From: Hyphomonas johnsonii MHS-2
GTDB lineage: Bacteria; Pseudomonadota; Alphaproteobacteria; Caulobacterales; Hyphomonadaceae
DNA length: 64,000 nucleotides
NCBI RefSeq assembly: GCF_000685275.1
Contig: NZ_ARYK01000001.1
Span: forward strand, 62,001-126,000
Direction of reading: 5' to 3'
The notes beneath the pieces are model-generated. The model was not told where the DNA came from. It saw only the letters and a list, made by a program, of their open reading frames with translations, and searched no databases. Made by a program: the position numbers and the translations under genes. Shown piece after piece: positions 45,470-54,100 of this stretch (position 1 is its first letter; every line of letters starts with the position of its first letter).

Positions 45470-45988
45470 TTAAGCCCTCCAGAACACATGGACGGCCTCA
45501 AAGCCTGTCTCGATGGTCATGATGTCATTGATTTCCCAGTCCCGCGCCATTGCGCTCCAATCGATGTAATATTGGAGGCTTTCGGGGATATCGGTGCCTT
45601 GTTCGGTTGTCTCCTGCACGAAGTCGGCGGTGGAGCGATACTCTCCCGCATACTGATCACTGATTGCGTCTTGCGCATCTTTGAGGCTGCCGAAATACTC
45701 GATCAGCTTGCCGCCAAGCTCGCCATGCTCTGAAATAAAGGCGGCAATCTCTGAGACACGCTCAAAGCTTTCCCATTCGCTGATAGAGGCGCCTTCAAAG
45801 CCTTCATAGTCGTGAATTGACCACTCTTCCGTCTCTTCAATCGGCGAGGCTTTCAGCATCGTTGAGACCTCGTCCCAGATTTGCCAAGCATCTTGATCGG
45901 CGTTGATCCAACGCCCGTGCAGGATGCCGTTATTGTACGCCGCTAAGCAGGCGACATATATTCTGATTTCACTCGTTTGGTCTTCCAT
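45470..45988 (-). CDS. ardA: ArdA-type antirestriction protein
   Basis: 172 residues from ATG 45988, after GGGAG nine bases upstream; the longer frame start at 46186 is not supported. The protein is very acidic and matches ArdA: RIYVACLAAYNNGILHGRWI at the N-terminus, HDYEGFEG and SEWESFERVSEIAAFISEHG in the middle. ArdA mimics B-form DNA and inhibits type I restriction enzymes as an element enters a new cell. Confidence 0.92.
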   Translation of the reverse strand: MEDQTSEIRIYVACLAAYNNGILHGRWINADQDAWQIWDEVSTMLKASPIEETEEWSIHDYEGFEGASISEWESFERVSEIAAFISEHGELGGKLIEYFGSLKDAQDAISDQYAGEYRSTADFVQETTEQGTDIPESLQYYIDWSAMARDWEINDIMTIETGFEAVHVFWRA

Positions 45989-46011
45989 TTTACTGATCTC
46001 CCGTAGGGTAT

Positions 46012-46205
46012 GGGTTGCACATGCAACCCTGCCTCGTGGCGAACAGCGGGTGTCCAAGCGGAGTGAAAAATCGACGGCGGGCGCAGCAGCTATGCTGCGA
46101 GCCTCGGGAGACCGTCTATCTTTTGCGAAGCGCGGTGAGGGCGGAGCCCTAAGCCTTAACGCAAGGGATCGAAGCCGGATGACCAAGCCCGCTAGCGGGC
46201 TTGGT
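46012..46205. other. structured GC-rich intergenic region, candidate oriT or ncRNA
   Basis: A gene-free stretch upstream of ardA. It contains an 18-bp inverted repeat (GGGTTGCACATGCAACCC, 46012-46029), a GCAGC/GCTGC hairpin near 46080-46100, and a perfect 24-bp palindrome at 46182-46205 (arms ACCAAGCCCGCT). The density of hairpins next to mobilization genes suits an origin of transfer, but no known nic sequence is recognised, and a structured RNA is equally possible. Confidence 0.4.
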
Positions 46206-46250
46206 TCACGAGAGCCCGGCCTGTAAGGAAGTACCGGAGATGGCGCATTG

Positions 46251-46330
46251 TTCTTCCAGTGTAAGTCGTTGTAAAATATTTAAAAAAATATCATTTGGAA
46301 GAATTTATAAAAATAATGGAATTTTCTTCC
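46251..46330 (+). promoter_or_regulatory. AT-rich ietA upstream region with repeated TTCTTCC motif
   Basis: TTCTTCC occurs at 46251-46257 and 46324-46330 on the plus strand, and as GGAAGAA at 46297-46303. The last two form an inverted repeat around the AT-rich promoter-like stretch before ietA. No clear -35/-10 pair is visible. It may be an operator for autoregulation. Confidence 0.35.
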
Positions 46331-46369
46331 GCATTCGATTATGATGATTCTTTAAGAGAAAGACATTGA

Positions 46370-47491
46370 ATGAGCAGTCCAGAAAACAAGCTTCAAAAAG
46401 ACTTTTCCGACTTGGCGCGTGTGGCCCTCACCGGACGAACTCAAGATGTCCAGGTTTTGCTTCAGCGAGCGATTAAGAGGCATCGGGACCAACTCCCAGG
46501 CCTCACTGACAAGTTAATGGAATTGCTCCGCGAGTCGCCTACACGTTCCTCACCGCTTCGCAAGCAGGCAAGTCTTTCACTGCCTGTTGATGCAGACTCA
46601 AGACTGCATTTGATCCGAGTTGAAGATAATCCAGAACTGAGTCACGAGCCAGTTTACTCTGAAAAAATCCGGACGGTTCTTGATCGTGTGGTTGCAGAGC
46701 GACATCGTATTGAGGCACTTCTAAAGGCGGGCGTAGAACCTACGCGCACTGTCATTTTCACGGGACCACCCGGTGTCGGCAAGACGCTTACTGCCCGATG
46801 GTTGGCAATACAGCTAAAACGCCCACTTATCATATTAGATCTGGCTGCCGTGATGAGTAGCTATCTCGGCAGGACAGGGGGCAATCTCCGTCAGGTTCTG
46901 GACTTTGCCAAGAGTGTAGATTGCGTACTTCTGCTTGATGAGTTGGACGCCATTGCCAAACGCCGAGACGATAATAGTGAAGTGGGAGAGCTCAAGCGTC
47001 TTGTCACCGTGCTAATTCAGGAGATTGATGATTGGCCTGCAACAGGCCTACTGCTAGCGGCCACAAATCATGCCGAACTATTGGACCCCGCGATTTGGAG
47101 AAGGTTTGACGAGCGGGTTGAGTTCTCTCTTCCGAACAGTGAGGCCATCCAGAACTTTGTGATGGCGCAGCTATCTGAAGAGTCCGTCGATGCAAAGTTG
47201 TGGTCACGAATTCTATCTTTAAGCTTTAAAAAAAGCTCTTTTAGCGACGTAGAGCGAGCGTTGAAAAACGCGAGGCGTGGAGCAGCTCTCAACGGAGGCG
47301 ATTTGCACAAGCATCTTCTCTCAGTTGTTAAGAGTGAAGGTTTGGATAAGGGCGAGCTCATAAGCCTCGCAACAGAGCTGGTGCACAGCAAGCTCATGAC
47401 CCAGCGTTCTGCGCACGAATTAACAGGGGTCGCCAGAGACACAATTCGAGCACATATGCATGATCGTCAGAACAGCGAGGGCGCTCAATGA
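46370..47491 (+). CDS. ietA: IetA-like AAA+ ATPase
   Basis: 373 residues. An N-terminal helical region (about 1-120) precedes an AAA+ core: Walker A GPPGVGKT (residues 132-139, Lys138), Walker B VLLLDELDA (Asp190, Glu191), sensor LLAATNHAE and arginine finger region AIWRRFDERVEF. The C-terminal ~110 residues form a lid. Its TGA overlaps the ATG of a subtilisin gene (ATGA). ATPase plus subtilisin in this order is the IetAS pair, first described as a plasmid stabilisation/incompatibility locus in Agrobacterium and later listed as an anti-phage system. Start after AGAGAAAG. Confidence 0.85.
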   Translation: MSSPENKLQKDFSDLARVALTGRTQDVQVLLQRAIKRHRDQLPGLTDKLMELLRESPTRSSPLRKQASLSLPVDADSRLHLIRVEDNPELSHEPVYSEKIRTVLDRVVAERHRIEALLKAGVEPTRTVIFTGPPGVGKTLTARWLAIQLKRPLIILDLAAVMSSYLGRTGGNLRQVLDFAKSVDCVLLLDELDAIAKRRDDNSEVGELKRLVTVLIQEIDDWPATGLLLAATNHAELLDPAIWRRFDERVEFSLPNSEAIQNFVMAQLSEESVDAKLWSRILSLSFKKSSFSDVERALKNARRGAALNGGDLHKHLLSVVKSEGLDKGELISLATELVHSKLMTQRSAHELTGVARDTIRAHMHDRQNSEGAQ

Positions 47492-49710
47492 CAAAACGCA
47501 ATTTTTTATTGGGAAAAGGGGAAAGGCTTACTGAGGATGTCGTCGTAAAAGGCGGTGGCGGTCCCAAGGATCATCCGTATACCTTTGATGAGGCCGTGGC
47601 GCGATTGTCCCCTATGCTTGCTTCGACTGTGACGACCATAATGGACTTACCAGCAGTAGCCTGCCCCGAGAACAAGGCGATAGCCTCCCTAACAATCAAT
47701 CCTGAGTATCTCGCAAAATCGTACTTCCCATCTGCGCTGCTAAGGTCACTTGGCGTGGAAGCTGTGGGTAGCAAGCAGAAAAAAATTACTCCTGAAAAGC
47801 GATCGCGCGAGAGGGCGCCAGAAGAAAAGCTCACCACTGAGCTATTTGTGATGGGCAAGCGTGAGGCCTTTCAGCGATGGAACGATAGTATTGCAAGCAT
47901 GGATCCGGCCTCACAAGAGGCTCAGGAGTTACTAAGAATTGAAGAGATTTCTGCTCCGACGCCAAAAAGTAAGATCAAAGGCACTCTGCCGAGATCTGGT
48001 AAAGGCGTATTCGAAATAGTTCTTCATGCGGATGAATTATTCGGGGAACAAATCGTTCTTCCGGAACTCAGAGCATACCTCCAGAGTTTGGAGTTGGAGC
48101 CATCGCTTCAAAAGCGTTTTTATGCCGGAGGTTTAGGCTTTATCGAGCTGGACGCCCCCGCCGAACAGATTCTAGATATCGCAAAATTCAGCGCCTTGCG
48201 GGCTGTGCGTCAAATGCCAAGATTGCGAATGTTGCGCCCTCCGGTGAAATCAGCAAGCATTCCAGCGCCCGCGCCTGTGCTTCCGGCTGATCCTCCGGTT
48301 AATTTGAACATTAAGGCCGCTATTTTTGACGGCGGAATTCCTGACGACCATCCTTTGACGCACTGGGCCACGCCCATTGAAACTTCAGGGCTGGGAGATG
48401 AACATGCAGAGTTTGTCTCGCACGGGGTTGGAGTCACTTCAGCCTTTCTATTTGGCCATATTACGCCAGGTGCGGATCTTCCGCGTCCGTATTGCTATGT
48501 CGATCACTATCGCGTTCTTGATGCAGAGCCAGGCGCAGATCCACACGAGCTTTACGAAGTCCTTGAGAGAATAGATGCTGTTCTTAGCGCCGAAGAATAT
48601 GACTTAGTAAACTTAAGCTTAGGCCCATCGGTTCCTATCGAAGATGATGAAGTTCACGCTTGGACCGCTGTATTGGATGATCGGTTTGGTAAATCAGATA
48701 CGCTTGCGGGTATTGCGGTTGGCAATGACGGTGAGGGCGACGCTGATTTAGGACTAAACCGCGTACAGGTTCCTTCAGACTGTATAAATGCGCTTGCTAT
48801 TGGGGCATGTGACAGTCGTGAAAGTTCATGGAAGCGTGCAAGTTACAGTTCAGTTGGACCGGGGCGAAGCCCTGGCATAGTGAAGCCAGATTTGGTCGAT
48901 TTTGGCGGGGCTTTGGATCGCCCCTTCCTAACTCTTGGTATCAGTTCCACACCTTCTCTAGAGTCAACAGGGGGAACATCTTTTGCTACTCCAAGTGCAT
49001 TGAGAGCGGCAGCAGGAATTCTCGCCCATTTTGAGACTAACATTAGCCCTTTATCGGCGAGGGCGCTTCTGGTTCATGGCGCGGAATGTGATGAGCATGA
49101 TCGAAAGGAAGTTGGATGGGGAAGAATTCCACAATCCTTAGATGATATAGTGATCTGCGACGACGATACAGTGAGGATTGTCTATCAGGGCTCAATTTCG
49201 CCTGCGAAGTATCAGCGCGTGTTTGTGCCGATGCCGGATGGACTGATATCAGGCAAGGTCGCCATTACAGCAACGATTTGTTACAAGTCTCGTACAGACC
49301 CGCATCATCCTGGAAATTACACTCAAGCAGGACTAGACGTTTCTTTTCGTCCACATGATCAGAAGTTCTCAAGAGCGGGCCAGCTGCATCCTGACACGAA
49401 GTCGTTTTTCGGTAAGAACAGTGCTGGCTTGTTTGAAGATGAGCAGCGTCGTGATGCATGGAAGTGGGAAAACTGCTTGCACGACAGTCACACGTATATG
49501 GGCAAATCATTGAAAAACCCGTGCTTCGATATCCACTACAACTCACGCCTAGAAGGGCGCGATTTTAGGCCGGATGTTTCATTGCCGTATTCAATGATTA
49601 TTTCGGTCAGAGCTAAAAGTATAGACGACTTATATGACCAAGTTGTGCGTAAATATGCTACCCGCCTTGAACCGATAAGGCCGAGTATCGAAATACCAAT
49701 CAGAACCTAG
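47488..49710 (+). CDS. ietS: IetS-like S8 (subtilisin) serine protease
   Basis: 740 residues. The catalytic triad is readable: Asp281 (IFDGGIPDDHP), His312 (VSHGVGVTSAF) and Ser498 (GGTSFATPSAL). The N-terminal ~270 residues precede the protease core and have no signal peptide, so it should act in the cytoplasm. The C-terminal ~200 residues form an extra, probably beta-rich, domain. Together with IetA it makes the IetAS pair: the ATPase presumably senses or unfolds a target that the protease cuts. Mechanism is inferred from the family. Confidence 0.85.
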   Translation: MTKRNFLLGKGERLTEDVVVKGGGGPKDHPYTFDEAVARLSPMLASTVTTIMDLPAVACPENKAIASLTINPEYLAKSYFPSALLRSLGVEAVGSKQKKITPEKRSRERAPEEKLTTELFVMGKREAFQRWNDSIASMDPASQEAQELLRIEEISAPTPKSKIKGTLPRSGKGVFEIVLHADELFGEQIVLPELRAYLQSLELEPSLQKRFYAGGLGFIELDAPAEQILDIAKFSALRAVRQMPRLRMLRPPVKSASIPAPAPVLPADPPVNLNIKAAIFDGGIPDDHPLTHWATPIETSGLGDEHAEFVSHGVGVTSAFLFGHITPGADLPRPYCYVDHYRVLDAEPGADPHELYEVLERIDAVLSAEEYDLVNLSLGPSVPIEDDEVHAWTAVLDDRFGKSDTLAGIAVGNDGEGDADLGLNRVQVPSDCINALAIGACDSRESSWKRASYSSVGPGRSPGIVKPDLVDFGGALDRPFLTLGISSTPSLESTGGTSFATPSALRAAAGILAHFETNISPLSARALLVHGAECDEHDRKEVGWGRIPQSLDDIVICDDDTVRIVYQGSISPAKYQRVFVPMPDGLISGKVAITATICYKSRTDPHHPGNYTQAGLDVSFRPHDQKFSRAGQLHPDTKSFFGKNSAGLFEDEQRRDAWKWENCLHDSHTYMGKSLKNPCFDIHYNSRLEGRDFRPDVSLPYSMIISVRAKSIDDLYDQVVRKYATRLEPIRPSIEIPIRT

Positions 49711-49758
49711 TGCGTACGGTCAATTTCAGTTTAGTACCTGAGCCGAGGTGTGGGAGAG

Positions 49759-50880
49759 CTAGATCGACCGATTTTCTGAGAGTCGAAGAAACAGGTTCAT
49801 CTTGTCCACATCATTTATGCTGGCGACGTGGTTGAGGAATGCAATATTGACCTTGTGTGAGGTATTGATTAGAGCGCGTAATAGTTCCGTATTCTGCAAG
49901 CTCGTCCCGCTCAGCGCGCTCCTGTCTGCAGTGATGTTGTCATGAGTGGTCTGCGCAAAATAGGTATGCATCTTTCCAATTAAACCGACCATGATGTCGG
50001 AAATCTGAATCCCTTCCTCGGACTTGGAATCCGCAAATCTGTAGTTTTGCAATGGTTGTCCATTGGATGAAGGCTTTATCGTCTTCATTTCATCCCGAAT
50101 GGAATCCTCCATATCGAGGATGTGGTTGGAATTTTTAAACACAGCGATACGCGTCAGATAGAAGATGGTGAAGTTTTCGATCAAGAGATGTGGTGTGAAC
50201 CCTTCTATGAAATCGAGGCTCTGAAGGTTGCATCCAGCCTGCAGCATGCCTTTGAGCATCATTGTGTTGAATTCAGGTAGAACTTCTTCGCTACGCCCCA
50301 GCAAAGCGAGGAGCTCTTCGAGAAACTGCTTTCGATTCTCCGGCGCAACATCTGGATAGTGATACTTATAGAGAATGTTTATTGTTGCAGGGAGGTTTGC
50401 TCGTAGCAGCGTGGTCAGGTCAGCCTTTAGCACGATGTGTAGTTCAGTCAGGCGTGGTTGACCCAGTCTGTAAAGGATCGAGTCTATGATATCGACAAGT
50501 GACCAATATAGCGGGTCAAGTGCATGATAGTGGACCATTAGGCCATTATCGGTGACCCATTGCAGAAACATGGTCAGCTTGTCGGACTTGAGTAGGTCCA
50601 AAAACTCACCCTTGGCAACATGCTTGAGTTTGATTTCATCCGCACTCTTCTGGATGCGCATTGCATCACGCAATGGCTGAATATCAAGCGGGCGTGGTCC
50701 GCTGTCATGGACTACACCTCCTAAAACGAAGACGGCGAGCTCTGCAACGTTTAGGCCCTGAAGTCCAAGGCGGAGCTTTTTGATGTTGTTTGTTTCGTCG
50801 TGATAAAAGGTATAGGCCGCATCGGCCTTTGTCAGTCCATGCATAGCTATGTGTGCATTTCGAATTTCACCAATGTCCAT
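49759..50880 (-). CDS. DUF3800-like protein
   Basis: 373 residues from ATG 50880 (a GTG at 50895 would add five). The sequence opens with TFYHDETNN, then VFVLGGVV, DEIKLKHVAKGEF and a late SKSEEGIQISDIMVGLIG. These Asp/Glu positions fit the DUF3800 family, an RNase H-like fold found often in defence islands and mobile elements. It converges on ietS (48 bases between stops) and is divergent from the large nuclease-like protein. Function unknown. Confidence 0.6.
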   Translation of the reverse strand: MDIGEIRNAHIAMHGLTKADAAYTFYHDETNNIKKLRLGLQGLNVAELAVFVLGGVVHDSGPRPLDIQPLRDAMRIQKSADEIKLKHVAKGEFLDLLKSDKLTMFLQWVTDNGLMVHYHALDPLYWSLVDIIDSILYRLGQPRLTELHIVLKADLTTLLRANLPATINILYKYHYPDVAPENRKQFLEELLALLGRSEEVLPEFNTMMLKGMLQAGCNLQSLDFIEGFTPHLLIENFTIFYLTRIAVFKNSNHILDMEDSIRDEMKTIKPSSNGQPLQNYRFADSKSEEGIQISDIMVGLIGKMHTYFAQTTHDNITADRSALSGTSLQNTELLRALINTSHKVNIAFLNHVASINDVDKMNLFLRLSENRSI

Positions 50881-51047
50881 CAAAGGCAACCCCACAAGTA
50901 TTGTATTTAGAAGGCTGCACTATAAACCAAAGGTAGCTCATACATTTTTCAATATTTGAACGCTTGTGGCGTGCAGAAGCGGCCACCTTAACACCCTTTC
51001 TGTTGATAAGTCTGTAGATTTAGAGAAGAACTACTGCCTTACCCCTA

Positions 51048-51053
51048 TATAAT
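51048..51053 (+). promoter_or_regulatory. TATAAT -10 element before the large nuclease-like gene
   Basis: A perfect TATAAT lies about 70 bases before ATG 51124. No matching TTGACA stands at 17 bases, only weaker TTGATA further up. If used, transcription would begin near 51060, excluding the earlier ATG at 51052. The 243-base divergent region (50881-51123) otherwise holds nothing identified. Confidence 0.4.
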
Positions 51054-51123
51054 GTTCTCCAGAAAATACTCATGCGAATCGGGTGATTGTTTCACCCCTA
51101 ACGAAAGCGCCCTTGTCAATTTC

Positions 51124-54100
51124 ATGTCCCAACTTTCTGCCACACAGATCCCAAAACCTTCGGATGATCAGGCATTTGAACGAGCATGTTTGGTGCTCTT
51201 TCGGAACGTCCTCAACGACCCCTCCGCTAAGCTGTACGGACGGAAAGGCACTTCGCAATATGGGGTCGATATTGCAGGCATTAGAGATGGCGATAACCAC
51301 TGCGTGGTCGGCATACAATGTAAACTTAAGGGACCAGGCAAGGAACTCGACGAAAAAAAAGATATCCGAGACCAGGTTGCCATGGCACGAAAGTTCAGGC
51401 CTCTGCTGTCTGAGTATCTGATTGTCACTAGCGCTCCTGATCATCCGTCGTATGATACTTTAGGGCTTGAGCTATCTCAGTCAGAGAGCGAAGGCAGGTC
51501 CAAACCGATTAAGATACGCATACTCGGTTGGGAGTCTCTCGAAAGAGAGGTTAGGGAACACCCCGAAGCACTGAAAGCATTCGATCCGTCTCACACGCCT
51601 CATGGCGATCAAATGATCAGCATGATGACTGAGTTGTCAGCGGCAATCACGGCTGACATTCGTTCAAATCCGGAAATCCACACCTCCGACCAAGCAGCCC
51701 GCTTTGAAGTAGATACAGGCGTTGTTGGCATGGAAGCACAAGGTGTAGCTGCCGTTATCAATCAGCAAATTTCTGACTATGCCGACCTAATTTCGACAGA
51801 CCCTAAAAGCGCCTTGAAGCTACTAAGCTCGGTTCGGGATAAGCTGGATGATGGAGCCACACAAACTCTCCGATATCGAGTGGTTGCAAATATAGCAGCC
51901 TGCTATCTTGAGCTTGGTGAAGAAGCCAATGCCGCAGAGCGCCTCATCAACGCCTACGACATTGACCCCGAAAATCCCAAGGCATCAGCCAACAAGGCCT
52001 TGGGACTGCTTCTGCAAAATGAAACCGCCAAGCTAATCTCATTCGCAGAGGCAAAGTTAACATCTCAATCTGAAAATGCGTCCTTGGCAGGATATCTCAT
52101 TCAGGCGCGCATTGGTACAGAGTGTCTCGACCCGCTGGAAGCTATTCCCGAAGCGCTACGTGAGCATGCAGAGGTCCAGCTTGCTTGTGTCCGATACTAC
52201 ATGGAGGCAGGGGCAGAGGGTGAATGGTGGCCGCATGCAATGCAGGCCTACAAAGACCACCAAGATGTGCCAGGAGTATCTGAATTCTACGCGGCTGCCC
52301 TTCTGGAAAGAACAATTACCGCAACTGGATATAGATACGGATACATCCTCACGGACGAGCAGGAAGGTGACCTTAGGGAAGCAATTCAAATTCTTTCTCG
52401 TCAATGGAGCGAAATAAAAGATCCAAAGACACACACGCGGGGGGAGCCCATCGCTACACCACTCAACTTGATGGTGGCGCATCGACTGTTGGGCGAGCAT
52501 GAACCGGCGCTTCAAATTGGACAGGACGCTTTGCATCTTTTCCCTGATAGCGAAGATGTTAAGGAACGTCTGGCAGCGGCCTATATGGATGCGGGAAAGA
52601 GATCGGACGCAGCCGAACTTACAGCCAGCCTCACAGTCACCCCAGCAATTTTCATGGTTCGCTTTACTGCCGCGATGGAGATGCAGGACTGGAAAACCGT
52701 AAACGAACTATATGAAGCACATCTCGACAAGTGTCCCCTTGCGGAGAAAAGTATTGTATCCGCAGGCCACCTTATCAGCAGTATGAGCGGGGAGGCGTCA
52801 GGTCAAATTGAAGTCAAGTTGACCGAAGCACTGAAAGAATTCGAATCAAGCCCGCGCGCCTGCATCGCCCTAAGTCAATTTGCAGGAGCCAACTCACTCA
52901 ATGAGCGTGCGGATCAATTCTTTAATCTGGCGAAGAAATGTATCAGCGAACCATCCCCCAGTTTCGCGGCACGGATGATGTTTGCGCAGGAGGCAATCAA
53001 TAGAGGCGACAACATAGCCGCAGCGAGTGCGCTTTATGGATATGTTGACACTTCGAGAGATTCTTCTGAATTGCGGACTCTGGCACATGCGTTAGCAAAT
53101 GAGTTTCCGGTCAGACAACGAAGCCGAGACTTCTTTCAGAAGCTGCCGGATGAAATATCATCCACACCTTCATATCAGGTATTCGAAGCATTCAGCCTAA
53201 TCAATGCAGGGCAGCTTAAAGAGGCTATCCCTCTTTTGGAGAGCGCATTTTCTTCTGAGCGGAAGCTAAGCACGCTAATATACCTTTTTAACGCGTTTAT
53301 GAGGATTGATGACCGCAAAAGTATCAAAGACTATCTCGACCAAGATGGAATTGATGATCTCGAAGGCCCTCCGATTCACCGGATAACTCTTAGTCAGATT
53401 CTCTTGGAATTTTTCGAATGGGACCGGGCGATCTCTATTGGTTACGATACCGTTTGCGCCGCCACCAATATGCCTAATGTGGTAATGAAATTCTGTGGCC
53501 TTGTGCTAAAGCCAACCGCGAACAGGCCAATCGATTTCGACGGACGCGTTGCACCGAAATGCTGGGTGAAATTGCGCAGCGAGCAAGGCGATAGATACGA
53601 ATGTATTATAGATGAAGAAGCTGACCGCGCCTGGGGCAGTGCGGCGAGTTCATCCAACACGTTTGTACAGCGTATGCTGGGTCTTTCAGATGGAGATTCC
53701 TTCAAAGAAGATGCTGTCTTTGGGATAACGAAAACTTGGACTGTTGAGGAAGTAAAGCCGCGCTGGTTACAGGCATTTCATTATCTCAGCGCCAGCTTTT
53801 CTCAGAGATTTCCCGGCGTGCCCGGCTTTGTCTCTTTCACCATGAAAGACGACGACATTCAGCCGGCGCTAGACCAAGTCAAACGGCAAGGCGAAGCTAC
53901 ACGAGAATACGCAAACCTCTATTTAAGAGATGGCGTTCCTGCGGCTATCGTTGCGGGCCGTCGCGTAGGCGGAGCGATAGCGTTTGCGGACTACCTGCCG
54001 ATAATTGGTGAGAACTTGCGGACCTGCTTGGGAAGTCATCAGGAACGCCATGAAGCCTTCGAGACGATACGAGAAATTCAAAACAAAGGAGTTATTGTCG

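Noticed and set aside
41983-46035. A 14-base match (TGCAACCCTGCCTC) at 41983-41996 and 46022-46035, considered as a possible att duplication.
   Set aside because: Several chance 14-base matches are expected in a 64-kb window, and one copy is not at the element boundary.
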